Source: Phialophora verrucosa (taxonomy: Eukaryota; Ascomycota; Eurotiomycetes; Chaetothyriales; Herpotrichiellaceae). From it: a stretch of DNA of 64,000 nucleotides. Location of the stretch: NCBI GenBank assembly GCA_002099365.1, contig MSED01000015.1:2294001-2358000 (forward strand), written 5' to 3'. The translations under genes were made by a program, and so were the position numbers. Below, piece by piece: positions 32,908 through 42,081 of this stretch; the stretch's first letter is position 1, and each line of letters opens with the position of its first letter. Below the pieces are notes generated by a model that saw only the letters and a program-made list of their open reading frames with translations, was not told the DNA's origin and did no database searches.

Positions 32908-33972
32908 ATGTCCTCTCACAGTGCGCCTCGCAAGGCGCCTCAACTCGAAGTCCCCAGCACGGCCTCGTCCTTCGAACGGCCCAAACTCAGCACCACCACG
33001 ACGCGCACTACAGCGCACCGCCTTCCCCCGCCAGCGCTCTTCCAAGGCCCACCGTCAAAGAATGCCTCGCACATCTCTCTCGTCTTGCCCACCGACCGGG
33101 TCCCCGGCGCCCCCTCCGCCGAAACGGAAAATGGAGGCCACCAACACCGGATGATCCGCCCGTCGCGCGTCCCCGCCGCTCCCTCCTTCTCAGGTCCCAG
33201 CTCCGGCCACTTCCGTCATCATGCCCCTGGCGCGGGGGCAGCCAGCGCGGAGGACGACCGCGCCGAACAGCTTTGGGCGGAAATGCAAAAGACGCTGGCC
33301 GACGTGGAACTCTCCGCCATGAACACGTCGCACGTCTTCGGCCCCAGCCACCTGCACGCGCTGGAGGAGCTGCGCTCGGCCCAGCTCTCGCTCGCCCAGA
33401 CCTGGGCGAAGACCGAAGCCGATGAACTGCTCGAGCACGACTTCGACACCACGAGCAGGAACGAAGCCAATGTGGGGGATGCGTTGGAGGCGAAGACCTC
33501 GGCCGTGACATCTACGCTGACGCCAATGCCCACGTCCACGCCGAGCACTGGGCGTGCAAAGGGTCAGACCCCGCAGACCGGCTCGTCTCCCGCGACCGCA
33601 AAGGACGGGAAGGACGGGAAGGACGCCGGCAAGCCCACCGCGTTCACGAACAACAAGAACCTCGAGGAGGAGACGGAGCGGGACATCCAACTTGCGAGGA
33701 AGCGGCGCGAGGCCAACGATCGCTACTTCTCGCAGGTCAATCGCGGGGTGTTGGAGGTGGTGAGTGCGCTTGACGAGGTCGCCGGGGCGATGAGGCGAGT
33801 CGAAAGGGAGAGTCGGGAGATCTGGGACGAGAGCACGGACGAGGAGGACAACGAGGATGAGAGAACCGGAGGCAGTGAGACCGAGGAAGGCGACGCTGAT
33901 GGCGAGGGAGGCAGTCTCACGGGACGGTCGGGCATGACGGACAGTCCTGTGCCTGTGAGGAAGGATGGATGA
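32908..33972 (+). CDS. Conserved-looking protein of unknown function with a central helical region
   Basis: Single exon, 354 aa. The open frame starts at a GTG at 32863, but the first ATG is at 32908 (MSSHSAPRKAPQLEVPST). I do not recognise the family. The N-terminal 120 residues are Ser/Pro/Thr-rich and probably disordered. A structured block follows (AEQLWAEMQKTLADVELSAMNTSHVFGPSHLHALEELRSAQLSLAQTWAKTEADE, about residues 125-185), which has the feel of a conserved helical hairpin. A Thr/Pro linker with a KDGKDGK repeat separates it from a second helical stretch (LEEETERDIQLARKRREANDRYFSQVNRGVLEVVSALDEVAGAMRRVERESREIW), likely a coiled coil. The tail is acidic. Codon composition is GC-rich but continuous with the neighbours. 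Coding status is likely; function is unknown. Confidence 0.75.
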   Translation: MSSHSAPRKAPQLEVPSTASSFERPKLSTTTTRTTAHRLPPPALFQGPPSKNASHISLVLPTDRVPGAPSAETENGGHQHRMIRPSRVPAAPSFSGPSSGHFRHHAPGAGAASAEDDRAEQLWAEMQKTLADVELSAMNTSHVFGPSHLHALEELRSAQLSLAQTWAKTEADELLEHDFDTTSRNEANVGDALEAKTSAVTSTLTPMPTSTPSTGRAKGQTPQTGSSPATAKDGKDGKDAGKPTAFTNNKNLEEETERDIQLARKRREANDRYFSQVNRGVLEVVSALDEVAGAMRRVERESREIWDESTDEEDNEDERTGGSETEEGDADGEGGSLTGRSGMTDSPVPVRKDG

Positions 33973-34877
33973 GCCTACTCGTATATTGGAGCGACTCGAC
34001 GATCCGTAACCCCGGCCGGCGCATGAGAGACGTGGTTTTAAGTAAACCTTCGCCTCCAGTCGTTCTCTGGCGGGCCCTCGCGTTGTTGCTTGCAACCCGG
34101 ACCCCCTACCTATGCGAAGAGAAACCCGAGTGGAGATGGAGGACGCCCAGATGGAGCTCCCCTCTCCATGGCCTGCAGGGAAGCCTCTGCGCCTGCGGAC
34201 AAGAAAACACGCATTGGTCGTCGCAAAGGGTCCCCTGGAAGGGGGATTTGTCGTTGAGAAGGCTTGAGTGAGAAACTTATCGGTACCCTCGGGCAGATCA
34301 CGTCCTGAAATGTACTCGGGACTGAATCGAATCGAATCAAAGCGAGGGACAGTGAGGATGGTGGGGGGTTAAAGGGTGTGGGCTAGTGTCTCTACGAGAG
34401 GCAGTCTCTGACACCCGAGAGGACGGAAAGTCATCTCGACGATGTGGAAGAGGTACAAGGCCAATTCCAACGCCAACGCCAACGACCAGCAACCGGAGCT
34501 CTAGACGGAAGCTCGGGGAGCGCATCGGTTTTCGATCTATGCTATATCATCGCCAGATAGATGGGGTCGGCCTACGTGGTCACTTTGGCGCAGGGGTCGA
34601 ACAGGAGTGGGAGAAAGCAAGGCCCCGAGCGACATTCAATAATCAATGGCGTACGCCTAGCTTTCACGTTGGCACGCGTAGGCAGGAGAAGCAAATCAAG
34701 AGAAGAATAGGATAGCATTGTCACCAAGGCTCTCTCATTTTCATTATTCGAATCGTGGCCGTTATATAAGTGTCCATCGCTTAATGTCTGGGCACCATCA
34801 GTAAAGAACCCAAAACGTTGCTCTGCCCTCCATCTCTGAGACGCCGCCCGTTCAGTCGGCAGAACCACGCAATCAGA
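33973..34877. other. Convergent intergenic region, 0.9 kb
   Basis: Between two convergent 3' ends. A short hexamer-like run (CCAACG) occurs at about 34466-34482. No gene is supported. Confidence 0.5.
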
Positions 34878-36673
34878 CTACGCACTATTCTCCTTGGATG
34901 CGTTCTCAGCCGTGCCATCACAGTCATATCGACTCCGGGGCGGTTGCGGCTGGCGTTGCTCCTCACGGCTGGCAGGCTGGTCGGCGAACCGAATGGACGT
35001 ACTCCTATGGCGCGTGTTTGGACGAGGTTCATTCGTTTCATCTGCAGCTTTTGCCGCCAATGTTTCCTGGGGTGCACTGCTGCGCCTTCGGTGAGCGCCC
35101 TCTAGTTCTTCATTTGACCCGGTCTTATTCTCCACACCGACATTTCCAGCACCGTCTGAGCTGCGTCGACTTCCTGACGAGACACCTCGCGAAGGGACAG
35201 AGTCTCCTCTCCGACGTCTCTTGAAGTTTTGAGTCAGGAATGGTGAAGGGGTCCGAGGGAGAGACGCGAGGTAATCGCCATGACGACCCTCGTCGTCCAG
35301 TTCCGCCCAAATACCTTCTGTATCGGTGTCCGGCGGCGCATGATTCGCAAGCGTAGGTGGCATCGTACGGGTGCGGCCGACTGGCATAGGCCTTTGGTCG
35401 TGGACAGAATCTCGTGAGACAGCACTGGAGCTTCTCCGTTTTCTCGTCGGAAGTAGGGGTGCCCGTTCGTCCACTGGTGACCGCAGTATCCCCATTCCTG
35501 GTGTGAGCGGGGTTTGAGGAGGAGCCGGTGACTGATGAGCAGCTTCCTCCGGGTTGGTATCATCCAGTCTCCAGGACAACGCTAAGACACCTGTAAGGAG
35601 TATTGCGGTACCCAACGCCACCAGACCGGCATCCCGAGAACTCAACCTCGACCCTTGTTGAAAATATATCAGACCGTCTAGAATTGCAATGATGTTGTAA
35701 ATGCAGAACACAAAGGGGTATAGTACGCTGGTGCTGCAGAGACGAAGACCGAGATGCAAGTAGTATAACTGCGTCAGGGCGAAAAACAGTAGTGCAACCA
35801 GGATGAGCCACGACTGGAAACGATCGAACTGGTTCTTATGGTCGACTATGGTCCGGACGACCAATTCAACCGCTGATTTGGCGACCAGGAGTGAATGGGC
35901 GGACAAAATGCCAGATATCAGAGCGTATGAGAGTCCTCGAGTCAATCGTAGCCTGTTGACCCGAATCCTCAATGGGTGGGGAAGCTGAGCGGTGAAGGAC
36001 CGGGAAAGGGTACGTTGGCGATCGGTGGGTATAGATCCAGCTCGAGACCTTGGCCTTTCAGTCTTTGCCAGGGTCTCCGCAATGCGCTTGTGGGAGGACC
36101 ACATCTTAAGGACATGGGCAAACAGTATTGTCGCAATCACCACAAGCATTGTAGCTACCATCCACATGATGAAGTCTCGCTGGCCGAGCAGGTGAAGCAA
36201 CTGCTGCAGGTTATGCGCGGGCTCGCCAATGGCTCCAAATGCCGCTATCAGCGCCGCCCCCGAGCATGTCAAGAATGTGCCAATCAAAGAGAACCGAGTG
36301 AAGGGTTCGCCCAGCAGCAGCGTCGCAAACGCGGTGTTGAAGACAAGGCCCGAAGCTTGCAAGGTCGAAAGAACGGGCAGCGGTAGGGTCGTGATTTGGA
36401 TGGTACTGCCGACCACATTGGACACCAGGAACATCAGCATGCCCAGCTGCCATCTCCGTCTCTTGTAAGGAGGAACGCGAGGCTCTGTGTGAGGCTTGTC
36501 ATCTTCAATGATGTGTGAGTGTCGCTGGAGGGTCAAGCCCAGGCTCTGAATCGAGGTCGAGAGGAGGCCAACAATGACTCCAATCTATGCAAGAGTCAAT
36601 ATGTAACCGTAAAGAGCAGGTAAATGCATACAGCAATGGTGCCTTGAGGCGAAATATCGCCCAGTTGGCCCAT
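34878..36673 (-). CDS. NIPA-like (DUF803) membrane transporter
   Basis: Model on the minus strand: exons 36632-36673 and 34878-36584, 582 aa. Exon 1 gives MGQLGDISPQGTIA and joins IGVIVGLLSTSIQSLGLTLQRHSH, so the first helix is restored; the intron is 47 nt (GTATGC...CATAG). The N-terminal half has about nine hydrophobic segments (e.g. LGMLMFLVSNVVGSTIQI, LQASGLVFNTAFATLLLGEP, LIGTFLTCSGAALIAAFGA, WMVATMLVVIATILFAHVL, SYALISGILSAHSLLVAKSAVEL, WLILVALLFFALTQLYYLHLGL, VLYPFVFCIYNIIAILDGLIYF, LVALGTAILLTGVLALSW). That pattern is the DUF803/NIPA drug/metabolite-transporter-like fold, whose animal members transport magnesium. The last 230 residues are a hydrophilic Ser/Arg/Pro-rich cytosolic tail, common in fungal members. 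The substrate is inferred, not shown. Confidence 0.86.
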
Positions 36674-37207
36674 GGTTGACGGAGGCGGGTAACGAGCAGA
36701 AGCGCATTCGTGAAGGCAGCTCGCCTGAGCCGCTCATCTTAAGCTCCTGTGCATGGAGAAGGATAGTCTAGCTGAGGAACAAAACCATGACTGTAAAAGC
36801 TCAACAGCAACAATGCAATCGCGAACAGTCATCTGAAGGGCGAGCGGCATTACCGTGTCAAAGGGAAACCGTTGAACGCAGTCCGACATGAGGTCATGGG
36901 GGCCATCGAATCGGTGGTCGGAATGCTGCGCCGTAGGAACGGCATGTCTCGCCGGGTGTCAATGCTGCACCGTATTGGTTTAGTCCATATCTCGACGTTC
37001 ATGAGCTTCCAACACCTCTATTGCATACCTGGTGCAGCGAGGGACTCGGCGACACCGACAATGCGGGCTGTGAAGAGAGCATTACGGATTCAATTGCTGC
37101 CGAGAGTAGCAGTCCGCGATCCGACAGTGTAATCGGTCTGTTAGTTGAGTGCTACTGGCATTCCCAATAAGTCTACCTCTCATCAGGCCTGTCTCTTCAC
37201 TTCTCTG
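36674..37207. other. Intergenic region, 0.5 kb
   Basis: Promoter of the NIPA-like gene and 3' flank of the small membrane protein gene. Nothing else was seen. Confidence 0.5.
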
Positions 37208-37915
37208 CTAGGCCTTGAAGTTTTCAACGCCACAATGCGGGAACTTCAATTCCGTCAAAAAAGCCTGGTGCTCCCTATTGTCCGCATGCATACTGTCCTC
37301 GTTGGGTTGTTCAACCCTTTCCACTAACAACGCGCCACAATACTCCGAATACCCCTTGTCGCCACTGAACCCGTCAATTGGCGTCCCTTTCAAAACAGCC
37401 CTATGGACCTTCCGCCACGAGAACACGCACTGCACCTCCTCATACTCCCTTGAGGTATACACTTTCTCATACGTCCCTGTCTCAACCTCAGATCGCGCCA
37501 CGGCCTGTGTCAAGTTCTCATCCAGGAACCATTCCCACTCGCGGACCGTGCAGAAATCGTCGCGCAACTTCGCGTCATGACAGGCGGGGGGCATCCAGGA
37601 GTAGCTCAAGATGTCGAATTTACAGTTCTCGGCGAGTGCTTCGCCGGGAGTGGAACCGCAATGCGTGAGAAAGCCGGGATGGTGTGAGCTCTCTGCAATG
37701 ATGAAGCGGAGCCCCAGGCTCACTAGAGCAAGAACAGCTACGACAACACCGAGCATAGAGACCATTTTGACCTTGTCCGACGAGTGGTGGGGTGCTTTCT
37801 CCGCAGGAACCCTTCGTTCGGGGTCGTCGTCTCGATCTGCTGCCGGGAGAAGCTTGTATCCTAAGTATTTATTCATGGTGTTCAGAATGGTTGCGAAGCT
37901 GTGTTCGAACTCCAT
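37208..37915 (-). CDS. Single-pass membrane protein of the fungal UstYa-like type, degenerate motif
   Basis: Single exon, 235 aa, ATG at 37915. A hydrophilic N-terminus is followed by one helix (MVSMLGVVVAVLALVSLGLRFII, about residues 51-73), then a lumenal or extracellular domain. Recognisable blocks are HCGSTPGEALAENCKFDILSYSWMPPACHDAKLRDDF, WEWFLDENLTQ, and EEVQCVFSWRKVHRAVLKGTPIDG. These follow a fungal family pattern: C-G-x-T...GC-x-FD...W-x-P-x-C-x-D..., then a H-x-x-H-C segment before W-x-K-x-H-R-A. In this protein the histidines expected before the cysteine are absent (YEEVQC), so if the family uses them for catalysis this copy may be inactive. The family call is from memory of the pattern and moderately sure; the function is unknown. 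Confidence 0.65.
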   Translation of the reverse strand: MEFEHSFATILNTMNKYLGYKLLPAADRDDDPERRVPAEKAPHHSSDKVKMVSMLGVVVAVLALVSLGLRFIIAESSHHPGFLTHCGSTPGEALAENCKFDILSYSWMPPACHDAKLRDDFCTVREWEWFLDENLTQAVARSEVETGTYEKVYTSREYEEVQCVFSWRKVHRAVLKGTPIDGFSGDKGYSEYCGALLVERVEQPNEDSMHADNREHQAFLTELKFPHCGVENFKA

Positions 37916-40640
37916 TCAAACACGTCGTTTGCTTAGTCTTGCAAGGATGTTCAATTTTCCCAATGCACGGAGATCCGAGGAACGAGTACTGTTTTCTAGG
38001 GAATCGAGTGCGTACGTGCCGGGGTCAGGCAGATACAATGCCAGGGAAAGACAGGAAAGTCGGTTGCCAGGTCGAACTCTGGGAAGTTGGGCAGAACTGT
38101 CGATGCAGACACCCATATATCACCCTATGGCCCCCCTTTGGCTGATGACGATCATAGCATCACCGATATATCCGTTTGCACCTTACGGGTCTTTGAACGC
38201 ATCATCTTACCACCACGACATCGAGCAGCATGTGAATCTTGGCTCCCCTCGAGGCAGGATACGATACCTACTCTTTGGTAGGGGTCAGCACCTGAACGCC
38301 TGATTCTCCATTGCAATGATCATCGAGGAGCGCATTGGGTAAGCAGCGCTCATCGGCAGCCCTAGATAGGATACCGTGATGATCAGGCCATTTTGTCCCT
38401 TGAACAAATTTCGTGGAGGGTTGTTGTCAGCTTACTTACTCGTTGCGACCCTGCTTAATCGAGACCTCGGCCTTATCCTTTCAAAGCCGCGGCAAGTGCA
38501 AGGCTGCGCAAAGCAGTTCGTTCAGGGCTGGTCGCCATCTTCGAACTCTAACTGGGGGCTCATTTTGAGGAAATGGATCATGGGCCGACCCATCGTTTAA
38601 GGTCTTGCCGATACCATCACATATGCCCCAGACCCTGCTAGGAGGCAGTACTCCTCAGCTCGGGGAACGATGGAGTAGAGGTAAGGCGGGAACTAAGGTT
38701 GTCGACATATCATGTTGGCCGATTTTTAGTCACGGCAATTGCAAGAAGGGGAATGAGTATCCTCTTCCCATCTTTCCTTCTTCGATCCCCGGTGAGAAAT
38801 TGTCGACGATCAACGAGCGATTACCGAGATTAATGACCAGTTCGCAGGAGATGAATTGGTCGAGGCCGAGTTGCATGGAGAGTGTCCCTATCAGCGGTTA
38901 CCAAAAGGCTGCGTTCAGATGCAAAGAGGTTGGAACACGAGATGCATCATCGACTTCTTGAAGTCCATTTCCGTCACCGACAGCATCTTACCGAACCCCC
39001 AGTACGGAGTACAAACCTATAAATCGAGCCCAGGTATATATGTAGACCTCGGGATTGTGCGATGATCAAAGTCTTGATCGAAGATGCCTTCAAGACCGGT
39101 AGGACGACAAAGGCGGCAGTTCCCCCCCAGTTGAACACGGCCGAACTGTCCAACCCTTGCGAAACTACGTCAACTGGAAAATTCGGGGCAGACACAGTTT
39201 GCTTCTGATGTTCCAGGTTTCGAGGGACCCCGTTGACGATACTAAAGTACTTAATACGGAAGGCGCTGGGCATGCTTGACTTCGGTTGGAAACGGGTATG
39301 GCACTCCATGGAAGTGATACCTTCAAGACCTGAACCACGGCTATGTTTCCAATGCCAGGCAGAAGGGCTGAGTCGATTCCTGCTGGTGCATTAGTCCTGT
39401 AATGACACAACTGCTCTGGTGGGTGCCAGAAGATGGAGGTCAAAAGGATCAAGAAATGGAGTGTAAAGCAAGGAGACACCATGAAGCAACTTGTACTACT
39501 AGATATCGATGTCAGAAGAGAGTTCCTCATGATGACAGCAAGAAGATGTGAGATCTGAATGGACAGTACTACACAAGTAGTAATGTAATCATCCTCACTT
39601 TAGATGATGCCTGTACATTTACTTTGAGCTGGAGGTAGGTACCCTGACATTGTTTTCACCTTCAAGAGCAGCTTAAGAAATTTGATCCTACTTGCAACTT
39701 TAAAAGTCTACCGCCTACATTAGGTACATGTATAATGTCTATATTCGAGAGGAAATATACTGAGTAATAGAGCTTATTGTTATCATGTCAGTGTCTACCA
39801 TCCTTACATATTTTGAAATCAACCTTACTCTTCACTTGTTATTATGCACGTTGTCTTGTTATGGTACAGTATCATGGTTTTTCGAAAACAAAGTCGTGAA
39901 GAAACGAGAGTCAGCACGAACCAGGTTTAGGTTCTGAAACTGATCTGATCATACATGAATCGATCGTACCTAAAAGTTAGATATACTTACATTACAGTAG
40001 TATTTGCATACAGGGAAAGGTAGGTCTCGGAAATCTGTACGTATCATGTACTATTGTACGCACATAGACTCTAATACTTAGAAAGAGAGCTGAAGCTGCA
40101 TCGGAGTGCTGTCACCCTGAGATGTGCTGGATCAGCTCGACTTCAGATCAATCTGTGGTTGTAGCTGGACTGAATGTGAGGACTAAGTAAGCCTCGAATG
40201 GCCGTGCTGTTGATCCGAACCCAGTCTGGTGCGGCTCCAGTACGCTGCAGGCTCAGTAGTCCCAGCCTACCTCGTGCCGGTCACAGCCCAGCCTGAAGTG
40301 ACTTGGAAGTGAGGTGAAATGCAGTAATGTACTGGGTATAGTATATAGACGCCAAGCTATACTAAGCCCTTTTCAGCAAATTTCGTATACTTATTCAAGA
40401 TTAGGAGTTAAGTCTATTACAAGTCTGAAAGCTACCTCTAGTAACTCATATGAAAGAACTCGAGTACTTAGTAGTACTACCTACTGAGTTCTTGTAGTTG
40501 TAACCCGACTCTAAGTCAGTCGTATCTCAGTTTGGAACCGATTTGGAACCGCCTATACCCCGGATCAGCCTGAGACAGCCTGGGCTAAACGGCCCAGTTT
40601 TTGTCCTGAGCCAGATTACATCCGCAGACGAGCACTCGAG
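37916..40640. other. Gene-poor region, 2.7 kb, turning A/T-rich from about 39.5 kb
   Basis: No supportable gene. From about 39530 to 40500 the sequence is visibly richer in A, T and TpA/GTAC words than the rest of the window and has no open frame above 60 codons. This could be an old repeat altered by RIP, or simply intergenic DNA. No transposase remnant could be recognised. Confidence 0.4.
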
Positions 40641-40940
40641 CGAGTTGCAATACATGTGGGCGAGTTGCAATACATGTGGACGAGTTGCAATACATGTGGA
40701 CGAGTTGCAATACATGTGGACGAGTTGCAATACATGTGGACGAGTTGCAATACATGTGGACGAGTTGCAATACATGTGGACGAGTTGCAATACATGTGGA
40801 CGAGTTGCAATACATGTGGACGAGTTGCAATACATGTGGACGAGTTGCAATACATGTGGACGAGTTGCAATACATGTGGACGAGTTGCAATACATGTGGA
40901 CGAGTTGCAATACATGTGGACGAGTTGCAATACATGTGGA
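40641..40940. repeat. 20-bp minisatellite, 15 near-perfect tandem copies
   Basis: Unit cgagttgcaatacatgtgga. Fifteen copies occupy exactly 300 bp. Copy 1 ends in ggg rather than gga; the other fourteen are identical. The unit contains the palindrome ACATGT. Because 20 is not a multiple of 3 and the unit has no stop in several frames, long artefactual open frames run through it on both strands. There are no unique spacers, so it is not a CRISPR array. The array lies 244 bp beyond the stop codon of the seven-helix membrane protein gene. Confidence 0.98.
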
Positions 40941-41184
40941 CATTATGCACATTGTCGAGGTTCGCTAAGTACAGCCCCTGGAAGGACTCGATTCACTATG
41001 TCCTATGTCCTAGAATTCTGCGTCTAACATATTATAACCTCCCCGAAATCATCAGCTTTGGTCGTCAGTTGGTGTTCTCTGGGTCACCTTCGATTCACTT
41101 ATGTACCTCGAAACAAACACGCAATCCTCAAGCCGGCACTTTCACCAAGTCCAGTCCTCCTGCTTCAGGACCGTTGTCATTGTA

Positions 41185-42081
41185 TCAAGGGCCATACTCC
41201 TGACCGAGATACCGCGGGGTCATCATCGGCATCTCAGCGTCCTCATCGTCGGCTTGACCATGCCCCTTGCCATCATTTGAATGGATCGACTTGTACTCAA
41301 CGTCCTTCCTGATATTCCTCGTCACCCATGCCCCAGCGATCATCCAAGCCACTGCGAGAAAAGGTATGGCATCGATGAAAATCAGCTTGTATCCAAACTT
41401 CCCCGTGACTGGGTTGAGATCCGTGCTTGTGTCGAACGTGTAGATGACGGAGTACAAGGCCCGGATGACCACAAAGATACCTCCAGCGCAAGTGCAAAGT
41501 GTGAACGAGGACAGATGAAGAGGGCTGATCGACCTTTCAGCTCGACGAACAGAGAGACAGACATATAATGCGTAGGCCGCCTCGGCGATGGCTCCAAGCA
41601 GCATAATGACTGTGCCCACTTTGCGGACGGCCTGCCATTTATCGATGTCGTGCTGGTCTTGTGCGTTCCCCGACTTTTGGGCTGCATAGACAATGAGGCC
41701 CATCCCGCCGGCGGACAAGATGTGGAATAGTCCTTGTAATGTCCGCAACTTAGTCAGTATGGCCTGAGCATCGTCGTGCGGACGTGTAGCCTTGACAAGA
41801 TAGTGATGTGCCTCGTGCGCCAAACCTGCAAGGACAAGTAACAGCGGAGACAGGCCAGCGGAGTGGATTGCATTCGTGATGATAATGGTCTTCGGGTTGG
41901 TGGAATCCCGGTTCGCTATGCCAAGGATATCTGCCACGATGCGAAGGACTGAGAATGAGCAGAGATAGACATAGCCAAGCGAATGGGTCGAGCCATGGCG
42001 GATACCGAGAAAGACGATGAGTGGGATCAGGAGGATGTAGACGGCTATCTCGAGGGCGTTAAGAATGACGGTGGAGGACAT
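41185..42081 (-). CDS. Seven-helix fungal membrane protein (DUF7702-like)
   Basis: Single exon, 298 aa, ATG at 42081. Seven hydrophobic segments can be traced: ALEIAVYILLIPLIVFLGI, LGYVYLCSFSVLRIVADILGI, IITNAIHSAGLSPLLLVLAGL, GLFHILSAGGMGLIVYA, VGTVIMLLGAIAEAAYALYVCL, LHLSSFTLCTCAGGIFVVIRALYSVIYTF and LIFIDAIPFLAVAWMIAGAWV. The extracellular N-terminus is very short and the C-terminus is hydrophilic and acidic. The layout and the R-[A/S]-x-Y-S-V-x-Y-x-F motif in helix 6 are those of a large, uncharacterised group of fungal integral membrane proteins related to rhodopsin- or receptor-like folds (DUF7702). No ligand or role can be assigned. The 20-bp minisatellite lies just beyond its 3' end. 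Confidence 0.82.
   Translation of the reverse strand: MSSTVILNALEIAVYILLIPLIVFLGIRHGSTHSLGYVYLCSFSVLRIVADILGIANRDSTNPKTIIITNAIHSAGLSPLLLVLAGLAHEAHHYLVKATRPHDDAQAILTKLRTLQGLFHILSAGGMGLIVYAAQKSGNAQDQHDIDKWQAVRKVGTVIMLLGAIAEAAYALYVCLSVRRAERSISPLHLSSFTLCTCAGGIFVVIRALYSVIYTFDTSTDLNPVTGKFGYKLIFIDAIPFLAVAWMIAGAWVTRNIRKDVEYKSIHSNDGKGHGQADDEDAEMPMMTPRYLGQEYGP

Noticed and set aside
33190..34095. 301-codon minus-strand frame over the coiled-coil protein
   Set aside because: Antisense shadow with low-complexity Arg/Leu/Gly text and no recognised domain.
37611..38303. 230-codon + strand frame
   Set aside because: Mostly antisense to the UstYa-like protein gene; no domain, no clear start context.
40641..40940. 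CRISPR-like array
   Set aside because: The copies are directly adjacent with no spacers, and the DNA is eukaryotic.
40527..41203. Long open frames on both strands across the minisatellite
   Set aside because: They arise because the 20-bp unit lacks stops in several frames; the peptides are pure repeat on every frame.
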